Positions 1 to 8,971 of a stretch of DNA of 64,000 bases are shown here, piece by piece; the first letter of the stretch is position 1; each line of letters begins with the position of its first letter. This DNA comes from Seminibacterium arietis (GTDB lineage: Bacteria > Pseudomonadota > Gammaproteobacteria > Enterobacterales > Pasteurellaceae), in NCBI RefSeq assembly GCF_042675725.1, contig NZ_JBHTJN010000012.1:62001-126000 (forward strand). The letters run 5' to 3'. A program made the position numbers and the translations under genes. Under the pieces are notes generated by a model that saw nothing but the letters and a program-made list of their open reading frames with translations, was not told where the DNA came from and made no database searches.

Positions 1-1
1 T

Positions 2-184
2 GGTGATGGAGCTGCTTCACTACTTAATCAAATGAAAGTAACTAAAATAAAAATTTCTCATCAAGTATTGTCTGGTGTGCCTGTGGGTATAATTGAAGAG
101 GGAAAATACTGTGGAATGACTGTGATAACAAAATCTGGAGGATTTGGTAAACAAAATTTATTGACTGATTTAATCAAATCATAA
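2..184 (+). CDS. otnK: 3-oxo-tetronate kinase-like protein (DUF1537), C-terminal end only
   Basis: An open frame enters from the left edge and stops at TAA 182-184, giving about 60 residues. Its end, with GVPVGIIEEG followed by ITKSGGFGKQNLL, resembles the C-terminal nucleotide-binding domain of DUF1537 four-carbon acid-sugar kinases (OtnK/YgbK), where a G-x-FG motif precedes the last helix. These enzymes phosphorylate 3-oxo-tetronates during catabolism of acid sugars in the cytoplasm. A DeoR-type regulator follows on the same strand, as in the otn/ygb clusters of Haemophilus. The N-terminal part lies outside the window, so the family call is good but the exact substrate is inferred. Confidence 0.7.
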   Translation, partial: GDGAASLLNQMKVTKIKISHQVLSGVPVGIIEEGKYCGMTVITKSGGFGKQNLLTDLIKS

Positions 185-218
185 ATATCTGACTGACTAA
201 TTAACTTATCTTCTTTTT

Positions 219-249
219 CGATAACAGTTTTTTTTAAAGACTGTTATCG
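219..249. promoter_or_regulatory. Inverted repeat and -10 box before the DeoR-type gene
   Basis: A 10-base perfect inverted repeat, CGATAACAGT (219-228) and ACTGTTATCG (240-249), lies directly before a perfect TATAAT (251-256). The dyad covers the -35 region of the promoter for the regulator starting at 287. It could be the regulator's own operator. Because its loop is T-rich it could also help end transcription from the kinase gene. The sequence shows the repeat; the role is inference. Confidence 0.5.
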
Positions 250-286
250 CTATAATGCAAGTAAGCCATCTATTAGGAATAAGATT

Positions 287-1042
287 ATGTCAGAAAATCG
301 ATTAGATAAAATTCTTCTATTTTTAAAAAATCATCGAATTGCTACTGTCGATCAGTTAGTTAAGGCTACTTTATCTTCACCAGCAACAATAAGACGAGAT
401 TTAATAAAACTTGATAAAGAAGGATCTATTATTAGAACACATGGTGGAGTCAGCTTAAATCAATTTATTCCTTTTCAACCAACTACAAACGAAAAACAAC
501 TTAAACAAGTTGCTGAAAAAGAAAGAATATCCGAATATGCTTCTAATCTAGTTTCTGTTGGTGACTCTATTATATTAGATGCAGGAACAACTACATTAGC
601 TATTGCTAAAAAAATAGCACATATACCTTTACGAATAATTACTACAGATATACATATTGCTTTATTGCTTTCTGAATATAAGCAAATTGAACTTATTTTA
701 ACTGGCGGGAGAGTAGATAATAGCAGTCAATCTTGCATTGGTAATCATAGCTTAACTTTGTTGCAAAATATTTATCCTGATATAGCATTTATAAGTTGTA
801 ATTCTTGGAGTTTTGAAAAAGGCGTAACTACACCTACGGAAGATAAAGCTTATCTCAAAAGATACTTGCAACAAAATTCTAAAAGAAAAATATTAGTTGC
901 TGATAGCTCAAAATATGGTAAACATTCATTATTTTGTTCTTCCAAATTAAATGATTTTACAGATATTATTACTGATAAAGGGCTAGATAAAAAACAAATT
1001 TTTAATGAAAAGGATTACAATTTTAACTTAATAAAAGTTTAA
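287..1042 (+). CDS. DeoR-family transcriptional regulator, probably of an acid-sugar catabolic operon
   Basis: This 251-residue protein has the usual DeoR layout. An N-terminal helix-turn-helix (about residues 6-57, with SPATIRRDLIKLDKEG) is followed by a sugar-phosphate-sensing domain (about 75-235) containing the ILDAGTTT phosphate-binding loop. Such proteins repress sugar operons and release DNA when a phosphorylated intermediate binds. The ATG at 287 follows an AGGA ribosome site. It lies 102 bases after the DUF1537 kinase gene on the same strand, which suggests it controls that pathway, as the linked regulator does in H. influenzae. An inverted repeat at its promoter may be its operator. 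The family is certain; the effector is inferred. Confidence 0.85.
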   Translation: MSENRLDKILLFLKNHRIATVDQLVKATLSSPATIRRDLIKLDKEGSIIRTHGGVSLNQFIPFQPTTNEKQLKQVAEKERISEYASNLVSVGDSIILDAGTTTLAIAKKIAHIPLRIITTDIHIALLLSEYKQIELILTGGRVDNSSQSCIGNHSLTLLQNIYPDIAFISCNSWSFEKGVTTPTEDKAYLKRYLQQNSKRKILVADSSKYGKHSLFCSSKLNDFTDIITDKGLDKKQIFNEKDYNFNLIKV

Positions 1043-1057
1043 ACACAGCACATCAAC

Positions 1058-1127
1058 AAAAGAATACCATTACTCATATCTTGTAATAACTAAAAATTAA
1101 TTTGATATTAAGCACAGGTATTCTTTT
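1058..1127. terminator. Convergent terminator-like inverted repeat
   Basis: AAAAGAATACC (1058-1068) is matched by GGTATTCTTTT (1117-1127) across a loop of 48 bases. It lies between the convergent DeoR-type gene and pepD, with a run of A on one flank and of T on the other, as expected for a two-way terminator. The loop is long, so confidence is moderate. Confidence 0.5.
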
Positions 1128-1135
1128 ATTTTTTA

Positions 1136-2596
1136 TTATTTCTGTGGAATATTCTCTAGTAATTTGATAAGTAAATTCCAATAATTTTTTACTGCTGGAA
1201 TATAAACTTTCTCATCTGGAGAATGAGCATTTCTAATTGTAGGTCCAATAGAAATAACATCTAAATTTGGATAGATTTTTTTCAATAAACCACATTCTAA
1301 ACCAGCATGAATAACTTTAATTTTAGGTGAGTACCCTAAAATATTGCTATAAATATTTTGTGCAATTTTTAAAATTTCGCTTTCACATTGTGGCTCCCAA
1401 CCAGGATAAGCACCAGAAAAACTCACTTTAGCATCTGAAAGTGAAGCTAAAGATAAAAGTAAATTTTCCACATATTCCCTACCACTTTCAATTAACGAAC
1501 GAATTAGTATTGTTCCTCGTAATTTATTTTCTTCTATTTTTAATACACCGATACTTAAAGAGGTTTCAACAACACCATCAACTACATCGCTGTTTCGAAT
1601 TACGCCATTTGGTAATAAGTTAATTAAATCAATTATTTTATGATTAGTTTTTGAATCAAATACTTGTGTAGGCTTATCGATAGATTGTAAAAATAAAGCT
1701 AAATTAGGTTCAGATAAAGATAATTCATTTCTTAAAATTTCAGCAAAATTTTGTACCGCACTTTCTAATAGTGAAAATTCACCATTAAAACAAAGTGTAG
1801 CAAATGCCTCTCGAGGAATAGCATTACGAACTGTACCCCCTTCAATACTAGCAATAGCAAAATCAAAGGTTGGATTATTTTGTTTAAAATAAGCTAAAAA
1901 ACGAGCTAACATTTTTATTGCATTTACACGTCCAGTATGAATATCACAACCCGAATGTCCTCCACTCAACCCTTTTAAAACTAGTTGACTGTGATTAGCA
2001 AAATCATTTTGTTTAAATACTAAAGGTATATTGATGTCAGCATTTTCTCCTCCAGCACAACCAATATAAATCTCACCATCTTCTTCCGTATCTGTATTAA
2101 TCATAATACTGCCCTGTAACCAATTTGGTTGTAATCCAATAGCACCTTCCATTCCTTGTTCTTCGGTCATGGTTAGTAAAACTTCTAGATCTGGGTGAGA
2201 TAAATCGCAACTTTCTAATATAGCTAATGCTGAAGCCATGCCTATACCATTATCTGCTCCTAGTGTTGTACCATTTGCTTTTACCCAATCGCTATCAATA
2301 TAGGGTAGGGTAGGATCTGTTAAAAAATCATGTTTTATTCCTTCATTTGCTTGTGGCACCATATCTAAATGAGCTTGTAAAATAACTGATTTTCGATTTT
2401 CCATCCCCTTTGTCGCAGGCTTACGAATTAAAATATTACCAACTGAATCACGTTGTACAAAAAAACCTTTTCCCTTAGCCCAATCTAAAATAAATTGGGC
2501 TAATTTTTCTTCATGATAAGAGGGATGTGGAATAGCACAAATTTTATCAAACCAATTCCATAATAATTTAGGTTGTAATTGTTGGATTTCTGACAT
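1136..2596 (-). CDS. pepD: Aminoacyl-histidine dipeptidase (peptidase D)
   Basis: A cytosolic M20/M28-type dinuclear zinc dipeptidase that cleaves Xaa-His and other dipeptides for amino-acid recycling. Metal-site motifs are visible: AHLDMVP (His about 76), ADNGIGMA (Asp about 115) and TEEQGMEG (Glu about 145). The protein of 486 residues matches the family length. I start it at ATG 2596-2594. An in-frame GTG three codons upstream is part of the AGGTGA ribosome site, so it is unlikely to be the start. It is divergent from gpt and convergent with the DeoR-type gene. H. influenzae has the same gpt/pepD pairing. Confidence 0.93.
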   Translation of the reverse strand: MSEIQQLQPKLLWNWFDKICAIPHPSYHEEKLAQFILDWAKGKGFFVQRDSVGNILIRKPATKGMENRKSVILQAHLDMVPQANEGIKHDFLTDPTLPYIDSDWVKANGTTLGADNGIGMASALAILESCDLSHPDLEVLLTMTEEQGMEGAIGLQPNWLQGSIMINTDTEEDGEIYIGCAGGENADINIPLVFKQNDFANHSQLVLKGLSGGHSGCDIHTGRVNAIKMLARFLAYFKQNNPTFDFAIASIEGGTVRNAIPREAFATLCFNGEFSLLESAVQNFAEILRNELSLSEPNLALFLQSIDKPTQVFDSKTNHKIIDLINLLPNGVIRNSDVVDGVVETSLSIGVLKIEENKLRGTILIRSLIESGREYVENLLLSLASLSDAKVSFSGAYPGWEPQCESEILKIAQNIYSNILGYSPKIKVIHAGLECGLLKKIYPNLDVISIGPTIRNAHSPDEKVYIPAVKNYWNLLIKLLENIPQK

Positions 2597-2719
2597 TTTT
2601 ATCACCTATCAAATAAAAAATTTATCAAAATCATAGCATAAAAATTTATTTCGCGTTATGCTAATGCAATTTTATTTTTAGACAATATTTAATAATTTTT
2701 TATAAATCAAAGGTGAGTT

Positions 2720-3184
2720 ATGAGTGAAAAATATGTTGTCACTTGGGATATGTTTCAAATGCATGCCCGCAAATTATCAGAACGCTTACTCCAAAAATCA
2801 CAATGGAAAGGAATAATAGCTGTCAGTAGAGGAGGATTATTTCCTGCAGCTGTACTTGCTCGTGAACTTGGGATCCGTCATATCGAAACCGTATGTATTG
2901 CTAGTTATGATCACAATCAACAAGGTACATTAAATGTTGTTCATGCTGCCAAAGTAGAAAATGGCGGAGAGGGATTTATTGTAGTTGACGATTTAGTTGA
3001 TACTGGAAATACTGCTCGAGCAATTCGTGAGCTTTATCCTAATGCTCGTTTTGTAACAGTTTTTGCTAAACCAGCTGGCGTTAATTTAGTTGATGACTAC
3101 ATAGTAGATATTCCACAAAATACATGGATAGAACAACCTTGGGATATGGGTATTTGTTTTGTTCCACCATTAGCTAGAAAATAA
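2720..3184 (+). CDS. gpt: Xanthine-guanine phosphoribosyltransferase
   Basis: A purine-salvage enzyme that joins guanine or xanthine to PRPP, giving GMP or XMP. The 154 residues match E. coli Gpt closely in length. The PRPP-binding loop VVDDLVDTGNTAR is at residues 88-100, and ISRGGL-type loop 1 appears as VSRGGLFPA near residue 35. The C-terminal FVPPLAR is typical. The ATG is preceded by AAAGGTGAG. It is transcribed divergently from pepD and ends in a hairpin shared with recQ. Confidence 0.95.
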   Translation: MSEKYVVTWDMFQMHARKLSERLLQKSQWKGIIAVSRGGLFPAAVLARELGIRHIETVCIASYDHNQQGTLNVVHAAKVENGGEGFIVVDDLVDTGNTARAIRELYPNARFVTVFAKPAGVNLVDDYIVDIPQNTWIEQPWDMGICFVPPLARK

Positions 3185-3211
3185 TAATTCTTAAAAATTT
3201 GTTTTATTTCG

Positions 3212-3243
3212 ATAAAGATCTGAATTATCGGATCTTTATTTTA
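3212..3243. terminator. Bidirectional terminator between gpt and recQ
   Basis: ATAAAGATC and GATCTTTAT form a 9-base stem around a 10-base loop, followed by T-rich sequence. It sits between the convergent gpt and recQ 3' ends. Confidence 0.65.
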
Positions 3244-5149
3244 ATTTAAATAATTCCTCATTTTTTTGATTAAATTTTTTATGTTCTAAAATCATTTGTA
3301 TAAAGTCTTGGGCAAAACGTTCTAATTTAACTGCACCAACACCATTGATTTCTAACATTCCTTTTTTAGTTGTTGGCTGATATTGAGCCATTTCTTGCAA
3401 AGTAGCATCATTAAATATGAGATAAGGCGGTAAATTTTCTTTATCAGCTATTTTCTTACGTAAAAACCTCAATCGTTCAAATAAATTTTTATCATAATTA
3501 CTCATTGTTGTTTTCTGTAACATATGCGTATTCTTCAGCACAGAAGAAATTCTTGGAACAGCCAACAAAAGAGATTGTTCTCCACGCAAAATAGGTTTTG
3601 CACTTTCTGTTAATTGTAATTTACAACTATATTGTTCAATAGTTTGTCGCACAAATCCCAAATGGATCAACTGACGAATAATAGATTGCCAGTATTCTTT
3701 ACTTTTATCTTTACCTATGCCATAAACACTTAATTGGTCATGCTGATTTTCTTTTATTTTTTGGTTTTTTACTCCTCTCAATACACCAATAACATAATGT
3801 ATTCCAAAATTTTGTTTTATCCGATAAATAGCTGACATGACTTTTTGTGCATCTATTAACCCATCATATTTTTTTGGTGGAGCAAGACAAATATCACAAT
3901 TATTACAAGAAGTCTGTCTATATTCGCCAAAATAATTTAATAATACTAAACGACGACAGGTTTGACTTTCTGCAAATTCTCCTATAGCTTCTAATTTGTG
4001 TTTTTCTACTTGTCGTTGAGGATTATCTGGTTTTTCTGCCAGTAATTTTTGTAGCCACATATAATCTGAAGGTTCATAAAACAATACAGCTTCTGCTGGT
4101 AAATCATCTCTCCCTGCCCGACCTGTTTCTTGATAATAAGCTTCAATACTACGAGGTAAATTAAAATGTGCTACAAAACGAACATTTGACTTATTAATCC
4201 CCATTCCAAATGCAACTGTTGCTACAACAACTTGGACATTATCTCGTTGAAAAGCGTACTGTACTTGTTCTCTTTGTTTTATATCCATACCAGCATGATA
4301 AGCTTTAGCACTAATTCCTCTTTTTTGCAAACTTTCCGCTATTTGCTCTACTTTACTGCGACTATTACAATAAATAATGCCACTTTTGCCTTTTTGCTGT
4401 ATAACAAACTGACGTAATTGTTCTAACGGTTTAAATTTTTCTATTAACGTATATCGAATATTAGGGCGATCAAAACTACCTATGTAAACATAAGGTTCAT
4501 GTAAATTAAGATGTTTTAATATATCACTTCGAGTTGTTTGATCTGCTGTCGCTGTTAATGCCATAACGGGAATATTAGGTAAATCAACTTTTAAACGTCC
4601 AAGTTGTATATATTCTGGACGAAAATCATGTCCCCATTGAGAAATACAATGAGCCTCATCAATAGCAATAAAACTAACTTTACAAGAAGAAATTAAGTAA
4701 GAAAAACGGCTAGTCAATGCTTTTTCAGGAGAAATATAGAGTAATTTTAACTGACCTGAAATAGCTTTCTGTTGTATTTTTTGTTGTTGTTCAATAGACT
4801 GTGTTGAATTTAAATAACCAGCACAAACTCCATTGGCTAAAAGCTGATCTACTTGATCTTTCATTAGCGAAATTAGCGGGGAAACAACTATCGTTAAACC
4901 ATCAAAACACAAAGCTGGTATTTGATAACAAAGAGATTTTCCATTTCCTGTTGCCATTACAACTAAACAATCTCGCCCAGACAAAGCAGCTTCAATAATT
5001 TCAGCTTGCCCCTTGCGGAAAGATTGATAACCAAAAACTGAATTGAGTATCTCAAGTGCGGTAGTTTTTTTATTATTTTGATTAAAATCATCTACACTTT
5101 TTTCATGCATAGAAGTAAATGAATCTATAGAAAAAGAATGGTAATCCAT
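3236..5149 (-). CDS. recQ: ATP-dependent DNA helicase RecQ
   Basis: A 3'-5' superfamily 2 helicase acting in recombination and stalled-fork repair (RecF pathway). Walker A is MATGNGKS (about residues 65-72) and the Walker B motif is IDEAHCISQWGHDFRPEY near residue 160. A helicase C domain carries GRAGRD. A zinc-binding segment (CRRLVLLNYFGE, then CNNCDIC), a winged-helix RQC domain and a C-terminal HRDC domain (about 555-625) follow. The 637 residues include an N-terminal tail of about 25 residues beyond the conserved core. Its start overlaps the cyaY stop by one base (TAATG), so the two are likely translationally coupled. An uptake signal lies inside the gene at 5055. Confidence 0.95.
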   Translation of the reverse strand: MDYHSFSIDSFTSMHEKSVDDFNQNNKKTTALEILNSVFGYQSFRKGQAEIIEAALSGRDCLVVMATGNGKSLCYQIPALCFDGLTIVVSPLISLMKDQVDQLLANGVCAGYLNSTQSIEQQQKIQQKAISGQLKLLYISPEKALTSRFSYLISSCKVSFIAIDEAHCISQWGHDFRPEYIQLGRLKVDLPNIPVMALTATADQTTRSDILKHLNLHEPYVYIGSFDRPNIRYTLIEKFKPLEQLRQFVIQQKGKSGIIYCNSRSKVEQIAESLQKRGISAKAYHAGMDIKQREQVQYAFQRDNVQVVVATVAFGMGINKSNVRFVAHFNLPRSIEAYYQETGRAGRDDLPAEAVLFYEPSDYMWLQKLLAEKPDNPQRQVEKHKLEAIGEFAESQTCRRLVLLNYFGEYRQTSCNNCDICLAPPKKYDGLIDAQKVMSAIYRIKQNFGIHYVIGVLRGVKNQKIKENQHDQLSVYGIGKDKSKEYWQSIIRQLIHLGFVRQTIEQYSCKLQLTESAKPILRGEQSLLLAVPRISSVLKNTHMLQKTTMSNYDKNLFERLRFLRKKIADKENLPPYLIFNDATLQEMAQYQPTTKKGMLEINGVGAVKLERFAQDFIQMILEHKKFNQKNEELFKLK

Positions 5150-5457
5150 TAACTAAAACTCACTTTTTCTCCATGAGTATGGCAAGCTTGCTCTAAACAT
5201 TGCCAAAATAATTTACCATCAGTAGTAATCCAGTTATCTTCTTTAAAAGAAAAATGAAAACCACCAGCTTTACTCGCTAACCATAGTTCTAATAGTGGTT
5301 CTTGTTTATTTACAACTACTTGTGAACGATCAGCAAAAGTAATAGTAAAAACTGAACCATGTATATCACAATCTACATCACAATCTTGTTGTTCTAAACA
5401 TTCTTCAATTTTTAGCCAAACCTGCTCTATATTTTGATGATATTCTGACAAATTCAT
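5149..5457 (-). CDS. cyaY: Frataxin-like iron-binding protein CyaY
   Basis: A small acidic frataxin homologue of 102 residues that binds iron and modulates the IscS/IscU iron-sulphur machinery. The acidic first helix (EECLEQQDCDVDCDIHG), the sheet with VFTITFADRSQVVVNKQEP and the WLASKAGGFHFSF segment are characteristic. It precedes and overlaps recQ by one base. It is divergent from lptM-lysA, which is the enterobacterial and Pasteurellaceae order cyaY / lptM-lysA. Confidence 0.93.
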   Translation of the reverse strand: MNLSEYHQNIEQVWLKIEECLEQQDCDVDCDIHGSVFTITFADRSQVVVNKQEPLLELWLASKAGGFHFSFKEDNWITTDGKLFWQCLEQACHTHGEKVSFS

Positions 5458-5580
5458 ATTTTTATCTTTATTTACTTATTTAACAATAAAAGAATTATAG
5501 AGATTTTCTTTATATAGTGATAGTCTAAAATAATATTTAATAATAGAAATCATTTTTGCTAAATTTAAGGAAATAAAATA

Positions 5581-5697
5581 ATGAAAAAAATTTTATTTAA
5601 TTTACTATTAAGTGCGGTTATTTTTTTACTGATTAGCTGTGGAGTTAAAAATAGCCTTTATTTTCCAGAAACACAACTATCTCAACAACAAAAGTAA
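5581..5697 (+). CDS. lptM: Small outer-membrane lipoprotein LptM (YifL family)
   Basis: A 38-residue frame that is easily missed. A hydrophobic signal peptide ends in the lipobox LISC (Cys at residue 20), followed by GVKNSLYFPE. LYFP after the lipidated cysteine is the hallmark of LptM/YifL, which associates with the LptD-LptE lipopolysaccharide translocon. Position between cyaY and lysA is the conserved location. It is preceded by AAGGAA and separated from lysA by 22 bases, so the two are probably cotranscribed. An uptake signal (5610-5618) lies inside the signal-peptide codons. Confidence 0.88.
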   Translation: MKKILFNLLLSAVIFLLISCGVKNSLYFPETQLSQQQK

Positions 5698-5719
5698 TAA
5701 AAAGTATAAAGGATAACCT

Positions 5720-6970
5720 ATGGATTTTTTTCAATACAAAAATGATAAATTAATGGCAGAACAAGTATTTGTAGGTGATATAGTCAAACAATATGGCACA
5801 CCTGCTTACATTTATTCGCGTGCTACATTGGAACGACATTGGCATGCTTTCGATAATGCTCTTAGTAACCATCCTCACTTAATTTGCTATGCTGTAAAAT
5901 CAAACTCAAATATTGCCATTTTAAATTTAATGGCAAAATTAGGTTCAGGTTTTGATATTGTATCGCAAGGAGAATTAGAGCGTGTGTTAGTTGCTGGCGG
6001 TGATGCAAAAAAAATAGTGTTCTCTGGTGTAGCGAAATCTGAACAAGAAATACAAAGAGCATTAGAAGTTGGCATCAGATGTTTCAATGTAGAAAGCCTT
6101 GCTGAACTTTATCGCATAAATGATATTGGAACTAAACTAAATAAAAAAGCACCTATTTCTTTACGCGTGAATCCCGATGTAGATGCAAAAACACACCCTT
6201 ATATTTCTACTGGATTAAAAGAAAATAAATTTGGTATTAGCGTAAGCCAAGCATTAGAAGTATATAAAATTGCCAAAAATTTACCTTATATTGAAATAAT
6301 TGGAATGGATTGCCATATAGGATCACAACTTACTGAATTAAAACCTTTTTTAGATGCTACAGATCGTTTGATTATACTAATGGAACAGCTTAAAAAAAAT
6401 GGAATTAATCTTCATCATTTAGATCTTGGTGGTGGATTAGGTGTAACTTATCACGATGAAAATGCTCCACACCCAACTGAATATGCAAAAGCTTTATTAA
6501 CTAAATTGAAAAATTATAAAAATTTAGAAATTATTCTCGAACCAGGACGAGCTATTACAGCAAATGCAGGAATTTTAGTTACTAAAGTAGAATATTTGAA
6601 AACTAATGAAAACCGCCATTTTGCTATAGTTGATACTGGCATGAACGATATGATTAGACCGGCATTGTATCAAGCTTATATGAATATTATCGAAGTTGAT
6701 CGCACATTAGAACGTGAAGAAAAAATTTATGATGTGGTTGGTCCAATTTGTGAAACGTCTGATTTTTTAGGCAAACAACGAAAACTTGCTATTGCTCAAG
6801 GAGATTTTATTGCTCAACGATCTGCTGGAGCTTATGGTGCAAGCATGGCTTCTACTTATAATTCACGCCCAAGAGCAGTAGAAATTATTGTAGATAATGA
6901 CCGCACTTATTTGATCAAACATCGCGAAACCTTTGCGGACTTATGGAAATTAGAAGAAATGATCAAATAG
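5720..6970 (+). CDS. lysA: Diaminopimelate decarboxylase
   Basis: Catalyses the last step of lysine synthesis, meso-diaminopimelate to lysine, using pyridoxal phosphate. The PLP lysine is in ICYAVKSNSN (Lys60). HLDLGGGLG is the phosphate-binding glycine loop, EPGRAI and CETSDFLG are catalytic motifs, and the end includes YGASMASTYNSRPR. The 416 residues are normal for the family. RBS AAAGGA precedes ATG 5720. It follows lptM closely. Confidence 0.97.
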   Translation: MDFFQYKNDKLMAEQVFVGDIVKQYGTPAYIYSRATLERHWHAFDNALSNHPHLICYAVKSNSNIAILNLMAKLGSGFDIVSQGELERVLVAGGDAKKIVFSGVAKSEQEIQRALEVGIRCFNVESLAELYRINDIGTKLNKKAPISLRVNPDVDAKTHPYISTGLKENKFGISVSQALEVYKIAKNLPYIEIIGMDCHIGSQLTELKPFLDATDRLIILMEQLKKNGINLHHLDLGGGLGVTYHDENAPHPTEYAKALLTKLKNYKNLEIILEPGRAITANAGILVTKVEYLKTNENRHFAIVDTGMNDMIRPALYQAYMNIIEVDRTLEREEKIYDVVGPICETSDFLGKQRKLAIAQGDFIAQRSAGAYGASMASTYNSRPRAVEIIVDNDRTYLIKHRETFADLWKLEEMIK

Positions 6971-6976
6971 CTCAAT

Positions 6977-7004
6977 AAGGCAAATTTTCTATATTTGCCT
7001 TTCT
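6977..7004. terminator. Terminator after lysA
   Basis: AAGGCAAAT and ATTTGCCTT form a 9-base stem around a 7-base loop just past the lysA stop, in an AT-rich context. glpX is convergent downstream, so it may serve both genes. Confidence 0.65.
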
Positions 7005-7063
7005 AAATTATTTTTTGTATATAAATTAATATATTATTTACTGTAATAAACTATATTTTGCTA

Positions 7064-8077
7064 TCAACCACTGATCAAACGATAAAGTGCGGTATCTTTT
7101 CTATCTAAATAATGAGTTGATTGAATACGGCGAATTGTGCGAGAATGTCCACGAATTAATAAAGTTTCTGTAGTGGCTAAGTTGCCTCGACGATAAATCC
7201 CTTTAAGTAAATCACCATTAGTAATCCCCGTAGCTGAAAAAATTAAATTATCATCACGCACTAAATCTTCCAATTTTAAAACTGAATTGACTTCTACACC
7301 TATTTCTTCACAACGACGAATTTCATCAACTGATATAGTTTGATTTTCAGGGCTATTTCCTTTTACTTGATGACGTGGAATCAATCGAGCTTGCATTTCT
7401 CCCCCTAAAGATCTAATTGCTGCTGCAGCTACAACGCCCTCAGGTGCTCCACCAATACCATATAACATATCTATACCACTTTCAGGTAAACAACATAAAA
7501 TAGCTGCTGCTACGTCACCATCAGAAATAGCCATAACTTTCACTCCCAACTTTTGCATTCTTTTGATTACATCAGCATGACGAGGTTTATCTAATATAAC
7601 TACTGTTAATTGAGAAAGTAATTTTCCCATTTTTGATGCAACCCGACGTAAATTTTGTTCAAGAGGTAAACAAAGATCTACCATCCCTTTAACCTCTTGA
7701 CCTACTACTAATTTTTCCATATACATATCAGGAGCTTTCAAAAATGTGTTTTTTCCTCCAGCGGCTAGAACAGAAAGAGCATTTGATTGCCCCATTGCTA
7801 CCATTCTTGTGCCATCGATAGGATCCACCGCAATAGCAATTTCTTCACCTTTTCCAACACCTAATTTTTCACCAATGTAAAGCATCGGAGCTTTATCTAT
7901 TTCTCCTTCACCAATAACAACTTCACCTTGCATACTAATTTGATTTAATATCATTCGCATGGCTTGAACAGCTGCATTATCAGCTGAATTTTTATCACCT
8001 CTTCCTAACCATGAGAAAGCAGCTAAAGCAGCTGATTCTGTTACACGTGAAAATTCTATAGCTAAAGATCTATTCAT
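7064..8077 (-). CDS. glpX: Fructose-1,6-bisphosphatase, class II
   Basis: Hydrolyses fructose-1,6-bisphosphate to fructose-6-phosphate in gluconeogenesis. The metal-binding motif AVDPIDGT is at about residues 83-90, with GEGEID upstream and YGIGGAPEGVVAAAA further on, all typical of GlpX. Its 337 residues match the family. Here it stands alone rather than in a glpFK operon, and is convergent with lysA. It fits with pckA later in the window as part of gluconeogenesis. An uptake signal lies near its 3' end (7085). Confidence 0.95.
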   Translation of the reverse strand: MNRSLAIEFSRVTESAALAAFSWLGRGDKNSADNAAVQAMRMILNQISMQGEVVIGEGEIDKAPMLYIGEKLGVGKGEEIAIAVDPIDGTRMVAMGQSNALSVLAAGGKNTFLKAPDMYMEKLVVGQEVKGMVDLCLPLEQNLRRVASKMGKLLSQLTVVILDKPRHADVIKRMQKLGVKVMAISDGDVAAAILCCLPESGIDMLYGIGGAPEGVVAAAAIRSLGGEMQARLIPRHQVKGNSPENQTISVDEIRRCEEIGVEVNSVLKLEDLVRDDNLIFSATGITNGDLLKGIYRRGNLATTETLLIRGHSRTIRRIQSTHYLDRKDTALYRLISG

Positions 8078-8264
8078 TTTTTACCTTTTCTAATTTATAA
8101 AAATAAGTTTTATTTTATCATTTTAGCAAACGATTGCGTAAGTAATTATTAAATTTTTTATTTATAATAAAAAAACAGAAGTAAAATTTTTGAATTCTTT
8201 CTTTAAAAATAAGTCTTAACTAGGTAAAATGAACAAAATTAAGATTTAAAGAGGTATTTACACT

Positions 8265-8483
8265 ATGTCATTAGAAATTTTAGATCAGTTAGAAAATAAA
8301 ATTAAACAAGCCGTTGAAACAATCCAACTACTTCAACTAGAAATTGAAGAACTTAAAGATAAAAATACTCAAGTGCAACAAGCTTATGATCAATTACGTA
8401 GCGAAAATGATCAACTAAAAATAGAACATAATAACTGGCAAGAACGCTTACGTTCTCTTCTTGGTCATATTGATAATCTTTAA
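8265..8483 (+). CDS. zapB: Cell division protein ZapB
   Basis: A 72-residue protein that is almost entirely heptad-repeat coiled coil (MSLEILDQLENKIKQAVETI at the start). This matches ZapB, which binds ZapA and organises the FtsZ ring at mid-cell. RBS AAAGAGG precedes ATG 8265. It is followed by a strong hairpin terminator and then mioC. In E. coli and Haemophilus zapB lies near glpX-type genes, consistent with the adjacent glpX. Confidence 0.9.
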   Translation: MSLEILDQLENKIKQAVETIQLLQLEIEELKDKNTQVQQAYDQLRSENDQLKIEHNNWQERLRSLLGHIDNL

Positions 8484-8490
8484 TTTTTAT

Positions 8491-8518
8491 AGGCTTAGAT
8501 TTATCTAAGCCTTATTTT
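8491..8518 (+). terminator. Rho-independent terminator after zapB
   Basis: AGGCTTAGA and TCTAAGCCT form a 9-base stem with a 4-base loop, followed by a T-rich tail. It lies 8 bases after the zapB stop. Confidence 0.8.
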
Positions 8519-8530
8519 TAGTAACAAGTA

Positions 8531-8971
8531 ATGAAATCCAAGGTTTGTATAATAAGTGGAAGTACACTAGGAAGTACTGAATATGTGGCAGAACATATAG
8601 AATCTGTTTTAAAAAAATTTGGTTTTTCTACCGCACTTTTTCATGATCCCTGCTTTGAAGATATTAAGCAACAAAATTTATGGTTGATAGTAACTTCAAC
8701 TCACGGTGCAGGTGAACTACCAGATAATTTGAAACCACTATTTGAACAATTGAAAGATAAAGATTCGCTAAATATTAGTTTTGCAATAATAGGAATAGGA
8801 AATTCTGATTACGACACATTTTGCTATGCTGTTGACACTATAGAACAAATTTTAACAAATAAAAAAGCTAAACAACTCTGCCCTTCCTTAAAAATAGATG
8901 TGTTAGACACAACAGATCCTGAGCAATTATCAGAAAATTGGCTATTTAACTCAATTCAATATTTTAACTAA
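8531..8971 (+). CDS. mioC: Flavodoxin-like protein MioC
   Basis: An FMN-binding flavodoxin fold of 146 residues. The phosphate-binding loop ISGSTLGSTEYVAE is at the N-terminus and TSTHGAGELPDN and IGIGNSDYDTF follow at the flavin-contact positions. In E. coli MioC is required for biotin synthase activity in vitro and its gene abuts oriC. The same holds here: the next 378 bases are the origin, then mnmG. The start has a weak ribosome site (GTAACAAGTA). An uptake signal is present near 8628. Confidence 0.92.
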   Translation: MKSKVCIISGSTLGSTEYVAEHIESVLKKFGFSTALFHDPCFEDIKQQNLWLIVTSTHGAGELPDNLKPLFEQLKDKDSLNISFAIIGIGNSDYDTFCYAVDTIEQILTNKKAKQLCPSLKIDVLDTTDPEQLSENWLFNSIQYFN

